Shown piece after piece: positions 1 through 10,044 of a stretch of 64,000 nt of DNA; position 1 is the stretch's first letter, and each line of letters starts with the position of its first letter. Position numbers and translations under genes: made by a program. The DNA comes from Blastococcus saxobsidens (GTDB lineage: Bacteria > Actinomycetota > Actinomycetes > Mycobacteriales > Geodermatophilaceae), in NCBI RefSeq assembly GCF_010682065.1, contig NZ_JAAGWG010000025.1, positions 1-64,000 on the forward strand. The letters are read 5' to 3'. Below the pieces are notes generated by a model, which worked only from the letters and a program-made list of their open reading frames with translations, had not been told where the DNA came from and did no database searches.

Positions 1-72
1 ACTTCAGACCACGAGCAGCCCCGCTCACGCCTGGAACGTCCACTTCAGACCACGCGTCCACTTCAGACCACG
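1..72. repeat. 18-bp tandem direct repeat with an extra partial copy at the window edge
   Basis: The 18-mer CGTCCACTTCAGACCACG occurs head to tail at 37-54 and 55-72. A further copy of ACTTCAGACCACGAGCAG starts at base 1 and matches 60-77 exactly. The unit could continue to the left of the window, so this may be the end of a longer array. No transposase or known element is visible beside it. Confidence 0.7.
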
Positions 73-422
73 AGCAGTGCGAACAGTGCGATTCACGGCG
101 TCTCCCTCTGGGCACGACTGATTGGCTTACGGCAGCCATCTACGCGCGGGGGCAGAGCGTCGTCGAATACGGACCGCGCGGACGAGAATGCTTCCCGTGA
201 CCGGCAGCAACAAGCACGAGCGCGGCGACACGCCGCGCCGCTACGTCATGTCGTGACCATGCGCCACTCGAGTCCCACTTTGGGTCACGGGAAAGGCGAT
301 CGCGGGCCTCGCATAGGTGCCGTCGCGACCCGCTCCGGGACCCCCGCCGTCCACAGCGGCCGGCCCGGCGTCACGGGACCGGGTGACGCGGCGTCCACAG
401 TGTCCACAGATCGTGTCCACAG
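73..422. other. Non-coding stretch before the TadG-like gene
   Basis: About 350 bases without a convincing gene on either strand. Open frames here lack a ribosome binding site and a recognisable protein. AT content is somewhat higher than in the neighbouring genes at 100-290. The right end holds a cluster of TGTCCACA-type motifs, listed separately. Confidence 0.5.
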
Positions 423-433
423 GTGGTGGACAA
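347..433. promoter_or_regulatory. Cluster of DnaA-box-like 9-mers
   Basis: Five sites resemble the actinobacterial DnaA box TTGTCCACA. CCGTCCACA (347-355) and GCGTCCACA (391-399) have two mismatches each. GTGTCCACA (400-408 and 413-421) has one mismatch each. A reverse-strand site reads TTGTCCACC (425-433), also one mismatch. Four lie within 43 bases, partly over the start of the next gene. No dnaA or dnaN is in the window, so calling this an origin is not supported. A DnaA-binding regulatory cluster is possible, and so is chance in a GC-rich sequence. Confidence 0.3.
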
Positions 434-893
434 CCGGGATGCGGTGCTTAGGCTCCCCCGCGTGCACCCGGCGGAGCAGGACCACGAGCGCGGCTCGACC
501 CTGCCGTTCGTGCTCGTCTGCTGGCTCGTGGCGGCACTGATGGCGTTCGGGGCCATCGCGGCGTCGCACGCCTTCCTGGAGCAGCAGGAGGTGCAGTCGG
601 TCTGCGACAGCGCCGCCCTGGCCGCGGCCAACCAGGCCGACGAGGCGGTGGTCTACGCCCGCGGCGTCGGCACCGAGCTGCCGCTCACCCGGGCGGCGGC
701 GCAGGCCGCGGTCGCCGACCAGCTGGCCGACGGCGGCGTACAGCTCGACGGCTGGTCGGCCGAGACCGACGGCGCCGAGGTCACGGTGCGCTGCACGCGC
801 TACGTCGACATCGCCTTCGGCTGGCTCTTCCTGGCCGGGCAGCCCCTGGAGCGCACCGCCGTCGCCAGCGCGCGGGCACCGACCCTGCCCTGA
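423..893 (+). CDS. TadG-like pilus assembly / secreted-pathway membrane protein
   Basis: Up to 156 residues from a GTG at 423. Residues 24-48 form an N-terminal membrane anchor preceded by the short basic-acidic tract ERGS typical of TadE/TadG-like proteins. It is followed by the family-type stretch with repeated Ala that begins DSAALAAANQAD. Such proteins are inserted by a single N-terminal helix and belong to Flp/Tad pilus or Rv3660c-type loci. No other tad gene is adjacent, so it is an orphan or the end of a locus lying to the left. The start is uncertain: GTG 423, ATG 438 and GTG 462 are all in frame and none has a strong ribosome site. A strong hairpin follows the stop. Confidence 0.65.
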   Translation: MVDNRDAVLRLPRVHPAEQDHERGSTLPFVLVCWLVAALMAFGAIAASHAFLEQQEVQSVCDSAALAAANQADEAVVYARGVGTELPLTRAAAQAAVADQLADGGVQLDGWSAETDGAEVTVRCTRYVDIAFGWLFLAGQPLERTAVASARAPTLP

Positions 894-924
894 CGGCCGG
901 GAGCCCTGACGGCCCGGAGAAGAG

Positions 925-958
925 CGACGGCCCCCGACCGCATGGTCGGGGGCCGTCG
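925..958. terminator. Bidirectional terminator hairpin between TadG-like gene and tRNA-Tyr
   Basis: A perfect 15-bp stem (925-939 pairs with 944-958) closes a 4-base GCAT loop. It lies between a plus-strand gene ending at 893 and a minus-strand tRNA whose 3' end is at 968, so it can serve both. There is no T tract, as is common in actinobacteria. Confidence 0.8.
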
Positions 959-967
959 TACCAGGTG

Positions 968-1049
968 TGGCGGGTGAAGGATTCGAACCTTCGTAGGCTA
1001 AGCCGACGGATTTACAGTCCGCTCCCATTGGCCACTCGGGCAACCCGCC
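968..1049 (-). tRNA. tRNA-Tyr (GTA anticodon)
   Basis: Read on the minus strand, the gene starts GGCGGGT and ends ACCCGCC plus discriminator A, giving a 7-bp acceptor stem. The anticodon loop is CTGTAAA with anticodon GTA. The T arm contains GGTTCGAATCC. The long variable arm makes it a class II tRNA of 82 nt, as expected for bacterial tyrosine tRNA. The 3' CCA is not encoded, since CAC follows the discriminator. Confidence 0.95.
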
Positions 1050-1151
1050 GTGTTTGGTACGCGGGAGAGACTACAAGACGAGGGACCCGGCGGTGACGGG
1101 TCCCCGGCAACGGGTCCCGGGAACGGGGACACCCGCACGGAGAGGAACGAC

Positions 1152-1643
1152 ATGGCCGACGCATCCTTCGACGTCGTGAGCAAGGTCGACCGGCAGGAGG
1201 TCGACAACGCCCTGAACCAGGCGGCCAAGGAGCTCTCGCAGCGCTTCGACTTCCGCGGCACCAACGCCACCATCGCCTGGGCCGGCGAGGAGGGCGTGTC
1301 CCTGCAGGCCGACACCGAGGAGCGGGTGGCGGCAGCGCTCGAGGTGTTCAAGGAGAAGCTGATCAAGCGCGGCATCTCGCTCAAGGTGCTCGACGCCGGC
1401 GAGCCGCAGTCCTCCGGGAAGAGCTACAAGATCGGCGCCACGATCAAGCAGGGCATCGAGTCCGACGTCGCCAAGAAGATCGCCAAGCTGATCCGCGACG
1501 AGGGCCCCAAGGGCGTGCAGGCGCAGATCCAGGGCGACCAGCTGCGGGTCAGCGGCAAGAAGCGCGACGACCTCCAGGCGGTGCAGCAGCTGCTGCGCGG
1601 CGCGGACCTCGACGTCGCGCTGCAGTTCGACAACTACCGCTGA
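1152..1643 (+). CDS. yajQ: YajQ family nucleotide-binding protein
   Basis: 163 residues starting [13 protein letters not shown], the normal length for the family. The start ATG at 1152 follows GGAGAGGAACGAC, a good ribosome site; an upstream in-frame extension to 1050 runs through the tRNA leader and is not credible. Conserved blocks are DFRGTNATI near residues 33-41 and the C-terminal [14 protein letters not shown]. YajQ proteins have two ferredoxin-like folds; some members bind cyclic di-GMP and act on transcription, but the role in actinobacteria is not settled. A homologue (Rv0566c) sits in the same relative place in M. tuberculosis. Confidence 0.93.
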   Translation: MADASFDVVSKVDRQEVDNALNQAAKELSQRFDFRGTNATIAWAGEEGVSLQADTEERVAAALEVFKEKLIKRGISLKVLDAGEPQSSGKSYKIGATIKQGIESDVAKKIAKLIRDEGPKGVQAQIQGDQLRVSGKKRDDLQAVQQLLRGADLDVALQFDNYR

Positions 1644-1653
1644 GGCGTAGCCG

Positions 1654-1720
1654 GCCGGGCGTGGTCCCCGGGGCGCGCATTCCACACCTGGTCCTGCGCG
1701 TCTGAGGGGCCACGCCCGGC
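1654..1720. terminator. Long-armed inverted repeat downstream of yajQ
   Basis: The arm GCCGGGCGTGGTCCCC (1654-1669) pairs with GGGGCCACGCCCGGC (1706-1720), with one bulged base and a loop of about 36 nt. It begins 11 bases after the yajQ stop, so it probably ends yajQ transcription. The large loop is unusual for a simple terminator. Confidence 0.5.
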
Positions 1721-1776
1721 GGTCATCCACAGGAAGCCGGTAACCCGGCACCGGCACCCCCCGGCCGCGCCAGGGT

Positions 1777-2494
1777 GTGCGGGTGCACGATCTCGCTGCC
1801 GGCCCGGCGGGGACCGCATCGACCGCTGCCCTGGCCGACCGGGTCCACCCGAGCTCGGTGCGCCGCTGGCTCGCCGCCGGTCGTCTCGTCCAACTGCACC
1901 CTGGCTGGCTCGTCCTGCCGGAGCTCGCGGACGACTGGTCCGTCCACGCGCGTGCCGCCGTCGGTTCCACCGGCGGACTGCTCAGCCACTGGAGCGCGCT
2001 GCACGTGCACGGACTGCTCGACGAAGGCCTCACCCGGCTCGACGTCACGGTGCCGAGGTCCCGACGGGTCCGGACCTCCCGGTGGCTGCGCGGGCACCGG
2101 AGCACCCGGCCGGTCTCCGCCGTGCGCCTGCGCGGACTTCCCGCCACACCACTGCCACGAGCGCTGACCGACACGTGGGGCGATGCCCACGGCGCGCGGC
2201 GAACTCGTCGGGGGCGTCGACCTCGTCAACTCAGCCGTTCTCCGCGCTGCGCGGGGGCGGATGGTCGCCCTCGTGTTCGACGGGGCCGCGTTCCACGGAG
2301 ACCTCGCAGCCCGGGAGCGGGACCTGCGTCGCGATTCCGCGCCGGCCGCACTCGGCTGGATGGTGCTCCGGTTCGGCTTCCGCGACGTGACCCGGCGACC
2401 ACAGGTCTGCCGCGCCCAGATCCGGGCCGCCTACCGGCAGTGGGCGAGCATGGCCCCCGAGCCGCGCGCTCCGGGGCCGGGAATGCGTACGTGA
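1777..2494 (+). pseudogene. Decayed AbiEi-N / DUF559 (Vsr-like nuclease fold) gene
   Basis: Two fragments of one protein type lie in different frames. The first (frame of 1777 to about 2185) has the N-terminal helix-turn-helix-like region (VHPSSVRRWLAAGRLVQL, then HPGWLVLP) and the middle ending ALTDTWGDAHG, as in AbiEi-type antitoxin domains. The second (frame of 2183 to 2494) has the DUF559-like end FDGAAFHGD, ERDLRRD and LGWMVLRFGFRDV. Intact relatives join these halves through roughly 80-100 further residues, including the E/D-rich nuclease motif. Here that segment is missing and the frame shifts by one base. It is most simply a pseudogene. A sequencing error would explain the shift but not the missing segment. 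Confidence 0.7.
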
Positions 2495-2519
2495 CGGCCC
2501 GGCTGCGCCGTTCGACGGC

Positions 2520-3398
2520 TCAGCGCTGGCCGAGCTCGCGGGCCAGCTGCTCCAGCCGGGCGATCCGCTCGGGCATCGGCGGGTGGCTGGCGAACATCGA
2601 CGCCATGCCCTGGCCGCGGAACGGGTTGGCGATCATCAGGTGGCTCTGGGTGACCAGCCGCTCCTCCTGGGGCAGCGGCCGGGCCGCCGTGCCGCGCTCG
2701 ATGACCCGGAGCGCGTCGGCCAGCGCCAGCGGGTCCTGCGACAGCGCCGCACCGGACGCGTCTGCCTGGAACTCCCGGCTGCGGCTGACCGCCATCTGCA
2801 CCAGCCCGGCGGCGAGTGGGCCCAGCAGCATCAGCAGCAGCCCGCCGAGCATGTTGCCGCCACCCCGGTCCTCGTCGGACCGGCCACCGAACAGCGAGGC
2901 GAACATCGCCATGTGCGCCAGGTAGGTGATGACCGTGGCCATGGCGCCGGCGACGGAGCTGATCAGGATGTCCCGGTTGTAGACGTGCGAGAGCTCGTGG
3001 GCCAGCACGCCGCGCAGCTGCCGCCGGTCCAGCAGCTCCAGGATCCCCTGGGTCACGCAGACGGCGGCGTTGCGCGGGTTGCGGCCGGTGGCGAAGGCGT
3101 TCGGCTGGTCGGTGGGGCTGACGTAGAGCCTGGGCATGGGCTGCCGCGCCTCGGTGGCCAGCTCCCGGACGATCGCGTAGAGCGCGGGGGCCTGGGTCTC
3201 GGTGACCGGGAAGGCCCGCATCGACCGCAGGGCCAGCTTGTCGGAGTTGAAGTACGCGTAGCCGTTGACCGCCAGGGCGATCAGCAGCGCGATGAACAGC
3301 CCACCGCGGCCGCCGATCAGCGCGCCGGCCATGAGGATCAGCCCGCCCATGAGCCCGAGGAGCAGGGCGGTCTTCAGTCCGTTGTTCCAGCGCTGCAC
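2520..3398 (-). CDS. htpX: HtpX family M48 membrane zinc metalloprotease
   Basis: 292 residues. Two N-terminal membrane helices (about 10-27 and 32-52), then the zinc site HELSHV (about residues 139-144) with the third ligand in [11 protein letters not shown]. Two further membrane segments follow HELSH. This is the normal HtpX layout; the enzyme removes damaged membrane proteins from the cytoplasmic side. The GTG start at 3398 gives the family-type beginning [15 protein letters not shown]; longer frames upstream run into the korA leader. It faces the pseudogene tail-to-tail and is divergent from korA, sharing about 190 bases of promoter region. M. tuberculosis htpX (Rv0563) occupies the same neighbourhood. 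Confidence 0.93.
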   Translation of the reverse strand: MQRWNNGLKTALLLGLMGGLILMAGALIGGRGGLFIALLIALAVNGYAYFNSDKLALRSMRAFPVTETQAPALYAIVRELATEARQPMPRLYVSPTDQPNAFATGRNPRNAAVCVTQGILELLDRRQLRGVLAHELSHVYNRDILISSVAGAMATVITYLAHMAMFASLFGGRSDEDRGGGNMLGGLLLMLLGPLAAGLVQMAVSRSREFQADASGAALSQDPLALADALRVIERGTAARPLPQEERLVTQSHLMIANPFRGQGMASMFASHPPMPERIARLEQLARELGQR

Positions 3399-3588
3399 GT
3401 CCGGTCCAACGCGGCCGGGGAGGACGCCGTTCCCGGGAGCCCGACCCTCTCCCCCGCCGGAATGACGAGGCGTTCCCCGGGGTTGAAGCCGGGGAACGCG
3501 GTGAAGCCTCGCCGCTGCGGCGTGTCCGGTTGCACATTCCAGCCCCGGACACACGCACGTAACCTCGCCCGGTGGAGGTAGACCGCTG

Positions 3589-5600
<2,012 letters not shown>

Positions 5601-5604
<4 letters not shown>

Positions 5605-6695
5605 CCACCGTCGAACTCGGCATGCCGGACGCGCCGACCCCGATCGACGCCGCCATCGCGCGCTCCCTCGAGCAGCACGGTCCCAAGCTGACCGAGCTCA
5701 AGGGCAAGGACTTCAAGACCGACCAGGAGGTCCGCTGGTGCCCCGGGTGCGGTGACTACGTCATCCTCAACGCGGTCCAGAGCTTCCTGCCCAGCCTCGG
5801 CATCGCCCGCGAGGACATGGTCATCGTGTCGGGCATCGGCTGCTCGTCGCGCTTCCCGTACTACATGAACACCTACGGGATGCACTCGATCCACGGCCGC
5901 GCCCCGGCGATCGCCACCGGCCTGGCCGCCTCGCGTCCCGACCTCTCGGTCTGGGTCGTCACCGGTGACGGCGACGCGCTGTCGATCGGCGGCAACCACC
6001 TGATCCACGCGCTGCGGCGGAACGTCAACATGACGATCCTGCTGTTCAACAACCGGATCTACGGCCTGACCAAGGGGCAGTACTCCCCCACGTCGGAGGT
6101 CGGCAAGGTCACCAAGTCCACGCCGATGGGCTCGCTGGACCACCCGTTCAACCCGGTGTCGCTGGCCCTGGGCGCCGACGCCACGTTCGTGGGCCGCGCG
6201 ATGGACTCCGACCGCAAGGGGCTCACCGACGTGCTGCGGCAGGCCGCCGAGCACCAGGGGACGTCACTGGTGGAGATCTACCAGAACTGCAACATCTTCA
6301 ACGACGGCGCCTTCGAGCTGCTCAAGGACCCGGCGACCGGCCCGATGTGGACGATCCCGCTGGAGCACGGCAAGCCCCTGGTCTTCGGGCCGGACGGCGC
6401 CTCGTGCGTGGTCCGCGAGGACTTCGGCGGGCTGCGGATCGCCGAGACCAACCAGGTCGACGCCAGCGAGATCGTCGTGCACGACGCCACCCGCGAGGAC
6501 CCGTCCTACGCCTTCGCGCTGTCGCGCCTGTCCTCCCAGGACCTGCGCTACACGCCGATGGGCGTCTTCCGGAAGGTCCGCAAGCCCTCGTACGAGGCGA
6601 TGATGGCCGAGCAGCTGGACGAGGCCCGGCTGCAGGGCGCCGGCGACCTCGCCGAGCTGCTCGCCGGTGGCGACACGTGGGAGGTCAAGGCCTGA
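5601..6695 (+). CDS. korB: 2-oxoacid:ferredoxin oxidoreductase, beta subunit
   Basis: 364 residues from a GTG at 5601 overlapping the korA stop, with GGAG 7-10 bases upstream. The thiamine diphosphate motif is GDGDALSIGGNH (about 122-133) closing with NN at 150-151. CPGCG at 47-51 supplies cysteines of the family. The GIGCSSRFPYY block is typical of the KorB type. Together with KorA it forms the heterodimeric two-subunit enzyme of aerobic actinobacteria, which can work beside or instead of 2-oxoglutarate dehydrogenase. A strong hairpin 20 bases after the stop lies inside the opposing regulator gene, whose 3' end overlaps korB by 11 bases. Confidence 0.93.
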
Positions 6696-8130
6696 GACCC
6701 TCGGCTGTGATCTCGGGCCCGTCCTCCTCTCGGAGGGCGGGCCCGCGTCCGTTCGAGGCCCGTTCCGCCAGCACCTCGGCGAGCACGGCGAGCGCGTCGC
6801 GCAGCTCGGCACGTGAGGGGGCGGCGAAGCCCAGCACGAGCCCCGCACGTCGCCCGTGCGCACCACCGGCCGCGGAGTGCCGCGCGAGCCCGTCCAGGGC
6901 GACACCGCGGTCCGCCGCGGCCGCCAGCACCGCCGCCTCCACGGCGCCGTCCCGCAGCGGCACGAGGACGTGCGCGCCCGCCGGGTCCCCCTCGGCCCGC
7001 AGGCCGGCCGCGGCCACCGCGGCCCGCACCTCCTCCCGCCGGCCTCCCAGCTCGCGGCGCAGCCGCCGCAGGTGCCGGGCCAGATCCCCGGAGGCCGCCA
7101 TCGCGGCCAACACCCGCTGCCCGGCGCGGGCCGGGCGGGACCCGGTGGCGACCCTGCGGGCGAGCACGTCCGCCCGCAGGGAGGCCGGTGCCACCAGCCA
7201 CCCGACGCCCAGCGTCGGGCTCACGATCTTGCTGCTCGTGCCGAGGTGGACCACGACGTCCGGGCCCAGCGCGCCCAGCAGCGGCAGCGGGGCGACGTCG
7301 TAGCGCAGCTCGCCGTCGTAGTCGTCCTCCAGTACCCACCAGCCCTCGGCGCGGGCGCGGGCGACCAGGGCCAGCCGCCGCGCCGCCGACATCCGCCGAC
7401 CGAGCGGGTACTGGTGGGCCGGCGTGCAGTACACCGCCGCCAGGTCCGCGGGGAGCTCCTCGACCACCAGCCCGTCGTCGTCCACCGGCACCGGCACGAC
7501 CTCGACGCCCTCGTCGAGCAGCGCACCCACGACCCGCTGGTAGCCCGGGTCCTCCACCGCCACCCGGCTGCCAGGCGGCAGGGTGCGCGCCACCTCGGCG
7601 ACCGCGGCCGAGGTGCCGGCGGTGGCCAGCACGTCGTCCGGCCCGGCCACGAGCCCGCGGTGGCGCAGCAGGTGCTCGGCCACCGCCTGCCGGAAGTCCG
7701 GGTCCCCCGCCGGCTCCGGGCGACCGTCCGGAGCGCTGTCCCCCGCCGCGCGCCAGGCCCGGCGCCAGGCGGCCCGGTCCAGCACCTCCAGGCACGGCGA
7801 CCCGGCCCGGAGGTCGACCAGCGCGGGGACCGGCCGCTCGACGGGCCGGCGGGGCGCCGGTGCGGCTTCTCCCGCGCCGGCGCCGCCCAGGACGAAGGTG
7901 CCCACGCCCCGGCGCCCGCCGGCCCACCCCTCGGCGAGCAGCTGGTCGTAGGCGGCCGCGGTCACCGTGCGGCTGACCCGCAATGCGGTGGCGAGCTCCC
8001 GCGTGGAGGGGAGCCGGTCGCCCGGGCGGAGGACGCCCTCGGCGGCGGCGGCCCGCAGGGCGTCGGCGAGCTGGACCGCCAGCGGGACGCCGGCCGCGCG
8101 GTCGAGCACGAGGGGCGGGATGCCGGTCAC
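6685..8130 (-). CDS. MocR/PdxR-type GntR regulator with aminotransferase-like domain
   Basis: 481 residues from GTG 8130. An N-terminal GntR winged helix (about 10-78, with DRLPSTRELATALRVSRTVTAAAY) is followed by a fold-type I aminotransferase domain (about 110-465). The domain keeps the PLP pocket: YCTPAHQYPLG, EDDYDGELRYD, and the lysine in LGTSSKIVSPTLGVGW. MocR proteins sense pyridoxal phosphate or amino compounds and usually control a divergent neighbour. Here that is the flavin-type gene at 8221, across a 90-base gap with an inverted repeat. A longer upstream frame overlaps that gene antisense and is rejected. Ligand unknown; a PLP or amino-compound sensor is likely. Confidence 0.88.
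   Translation of the reverse strand: MTGIPPLVLDRAAGVPLAVQLADALRAAAAEGVLRPGDRLPSTRELATALRVSRTVTAAAYDQLLAEGWAGGRRGVGTFVLGGAGAGEAAPAPRRPVERPVPALVDLRAGSPCLEVLDRAAWRRAWRAAGDSAPDGRPEPAGDPDFRQAVAEHLLRHRGLVAGPDDVLATAGTSAAVAEVARTLPPGSRVAVEDPGYQRVVGALLDEGVEVVPVPVDDDGLVVEELPADLAAVYCTPAHQYPLGRRMSAARRLALVARARAEGWWVLEDDYDGELRYDVAPLPLLGALGPDVVVHLGTSSKIVSPTLGVGWLVAPASLRADVLARRVATGSRPARAGQRVLAAMAASGDLARHLRRLRRELGGRREEVRAAVAAAGLRAEGDPAGAHVLVPLRDGAVEAAVLAAAADRGVALDGLARHSAAGGAHGRRAGLVLGFAAPSRAELRDALAVLAEVLAERASNGRGPALREEDGPEITAEGLRP
6715..6744 (+). terminator. korAB terminator hairpin inside the 3' end of the MocR gene
   Basis: GGGCCCGTCCTCC (6715-6727) pairs with GGAGGGCGGGCCC (6732-6744) around a TCTC loop; the only imperfect pair is G-T, which pairs in RNA. 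The hairpin starts 20 bases after the korB stop and is encoded within the last 20 codons of the convergent regulator gene. Confidence 0.7.
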
Positions 8131-8163
8131 CGATCTCCTCGTCGTCGTGCGGAGGTGGCCTGC

Positions 8164-8190
8164 CGGAACGCTAGCGGATTGGCCGTTCCG
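8164..8190. promoter_or_regulatory. Inverted repeat between divergent MocR gene and flavoprotein gene
   Basis: CGGAACG (8164-8170) is repeated inverted as CGTTCCG (8184-8190) with a 13-base spacer. It sits midway in the 90-base divergent promoter region, where a MocR regulator would bind to control both genes. Assignment as the operator is inference from position. Confidence 0.4.
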
Positions 8191-8220
8191 CAGGGCCACT
8201 CGGGACCGCAGGATGGGTGC

Positions 8221-8898
8221 ATGGACGTCGCAGCACCGCTCTCCCCCACCGACCGCAGCACCGTGCGCCGCGGCAGCAAGCGCGCCCGCACCGACCGCGC
8301 CGACCTCTACGCCGTGCTCGACGCCGGCCTGGTCGGGCACCTGGGCGTGCAGCTGGGCGGCGCCCCCGTCGTCCTGCCCACCGGGTACGGACGTCGCGGC
8401 GACACCCTCTACCTGCACGGGTCCACCGGAGCGGCGACGCTGCGGGCCGCCACCGACGGCGCTCCGGTGTGCTTCACCGTCACGCTCCTCGACGGCGTCG
8501 TCTACGCCCGCTCGGCCTTCCACCACTCGATGAACTACCGCTGCGCGGTGGTGCACGGCACCGCCCGGCTGGTGACCGAGGAGGCCGAGCGCCTGGTCGG
8601 CCTGGAGGCGCTCACCGAGCAGCTGGCGCCGGGCTCCTGGACGGCGTCCCGGCGGCCGGACCGCAAGGAGCTGGCCGCCACGGCGCTGCTGGCGCTCGAC
8701 CTGGCCGAGGCCAGCGTGAAGATCCGCACCGGCCCGCCCGGTGACGACCCGAGCGACGTCGAGGGGCCCGACCGGGTGTGGGCAGGGGTGCTGCCGCTGC
8801 GCACGGTGACCGGCGAGCCCGAGCCGTGCCCGCTGCTGCCCCCGGACGTGCCGGTGCCCGCCCGGGTGCTCGACCGCCGGATCAGCTCCGGGGCGTGA
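8221..8898 (+). CDS. Pyridoxamine 5'-phosphate oxidase-like flavoprotein (NimA type)
   Basis: 225 residues from ATG 8221, forming a single FMN-binding split barrel. Conserved pieces are LYAVLDAGLVGHLGV, PTGYGRRGDTLYLHGS near residues 57-72 and the C-terminal half of the barrel with FHHSMNYRCAVVHG. The length and the RTDRADLYAVLDAG beginning match actinobacterial proteins annotated as pyridoxamine 5'-phosphate oxidase family. Such proteins bind FMN or F420 and rarely perform classical PNPOx chemistry. Its partner is the divergent MocR regulator, a recurrent pairing that hints at a PLP-related or detoxification role. It overlaps the next gene's 3' end by 17 bases, tail to tail. Confidence 0.82.
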   Translation: MDVAAPLSPTDRSTVRRGSKRARTDRADLYAVLDAGLVGHLGVQLGGAPVVLPTGYGRRGDTLYLHGSTGAATLRAATDGAPVCFTVTLLDGVVYARSAFHHSMNYRCAVVHGTARLVTEEAERLVGLEALTEQLAPGSWTASRRPDRKELAATALLALDLAEASVKIRTGPPGDDPSDVEGPDRVWAGVLPLRTVTGEPEPCPLLPPDVPVPARVLDRRISSGA

Positions 8899-9997
8899 TC
8901 CGCAGCAGGGCGTCGTCGCTGCCGTTGTCCGTCAGGGCGTAGAGAGCGCCGTCGCGGCCCTGCTGGACCGTCCGGATCCGCCCGTGGGTGCCGTCGAGCT
9001 CGGGGATCCGGTACTGCTCGACGACGGCGCCCGCGTCGTCGAGCCGCAGCGCCAGCACGCCCTGCGCCTTGAGCAGGGCCACCAGGAGCAGGCCGTCGTG
9101 GTCGGCCCACTCCTCGCCGGACACGAACGTCGCCCCGCCGGTGGCCAGCGTCGGCGTGCCCGAGGACCACACCGCCTCCACCGCGCCGGGGATGTCGGGG
9201 TCGGTCATGGGGACGCTCTCGTCGTAGGAACCGTCGCCGTCGGGGTCCCAGCCGTAGTTGGCGCCGTCCGCCAGCAGGTTGACCTCGTCGTCCCGGTCGG
9301 GGCCGTGCTCCACGGAGAACACCTGCCCGGACCCGGGGCGCACGGCCAGCCCCTGCACGTTGCGGTGGCCCAGGGTCCAGACCTCGACCTCCCCGGTGCC
9401 GACGTCGGCGCGGAGCACCTTCCCGCCGAGCGAATCCGGGTCCTGTGGCAGGCGCCCGTCGGCGGTGTCCCCGGTGCCGATGAGGAGGGCGCCGTCGGGC
9501 GCGAATTCCAGCCGGCAGCCCCCGTGCCGCCCGGACCGCTCGTTGAGCGGCAGCCCGCCCACCAGCGGGTCGGCGAAGCGGGTGGCCGCCGACCAGTCGG
9601 CGGCCGCGGTCCAGCCCACGACCCGGATGTCGCCCTCGGTCGAGCCCTGGCAGCTGTAGAAGCGCCGGTTCTGCTCGAACGCCGGGTCGAGCGCCAGGCC
9701 CATGAGCCCGGTCTCGCCGTCCACGAAGAGATCGTCGAGATCGGCCTCCACCGTGGCGACCTCCCCGTCCGGCAGGACGGCGGTGAAGCCACCGGGGCGC
9801 TCGTCGAGCAGCAGGGTGCCGTCCGGGGCCTGGACGACGTCCCAGGGGTGCTCCAGGCCGTCGGCGACCACCTCCACGTCCAGCGCCGGGGCGCCGGTGG
9901 GCGCGGCGACCACGGGCGGCGCCGTGCCCTCGGAGGACTGGGCGGTGCACCCGGCCAGCACCAGCACGGCGAGGGCGAGGCCGGCAGGTGTCCGCAT
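8882..9997 (-). CDS. Sugar-dehydrogenase-like beta-propeller lipoprotein
   Basis: 371 residues. A lipoprotein signal ends LVLAGC with the lipidated cysteine at residue 17. The mature part is a six-bladed beta-propeller of the glucose/sorbosone dehydrogenase family: HPWDVVQAPDGTLLLDERPG, GLMGLALDPAF, NRRFYSCQG, GLAVRPGSGQVFSVEHGPD, DEVNLLADGANYGWD. Relatives use PQQ to oxidise aldose sugars, but many bacterial members have no proven activity. No PQQ synthesis genes are visible here. ATG 9997 gives the best signal peptide; ATG 10009 is four codons upstream in frame. Expected location is the outer face of the cell membrane. Confidence 0.85.
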   Translation of the reverse strand: MRTPAGLALAVLVLAGCTAQSSEGTAPPVVAAPTGAPALDVEVVADGLEHPWDVVQAPDGTLLLDERPGGFTAVLPDGEVATVEADLDDLFVDGETGLMGLALDPAFEQNRRFYSCQGSTEGDIRVVGWTAAADWSAATRFADPLVGGLPLNERSGRHGGCRLEFAPDGALLIGTGDTADGRLPQDPDSLGGKVLRADVGTGEVEVWTLGHRNVQGLAVRPGSGQVFSVEHGPDRDDEVNLLADGANYGWDPDGDGSYDESVPMTDPDIPGAVEAVWSSGTPTLATGGATFVSGEEWADHDGLLLVALLKAQGVLALRLDDAGAVVEQYRIPELDGTHGRIRTVQQGRDGALYALTDNGSDDALLRITPRS

Positions 9998-10044
9998 GGG
10001 CACCAGCATGCCCGCCGGGCGCCACCTCGCGCGGCTGCGTGCAG

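Noticed and set aside
1-77. CRISPR array
   Set aside because: Copies are adjacent (no spacers) and only two to three units are seen; no cas gene nearby.
347-433. Chromosomal origin of replication
   Set aside because: Only motif clustering supports it; no dnaA, dnaN, rnpA or AT-rich unwinding region is present.
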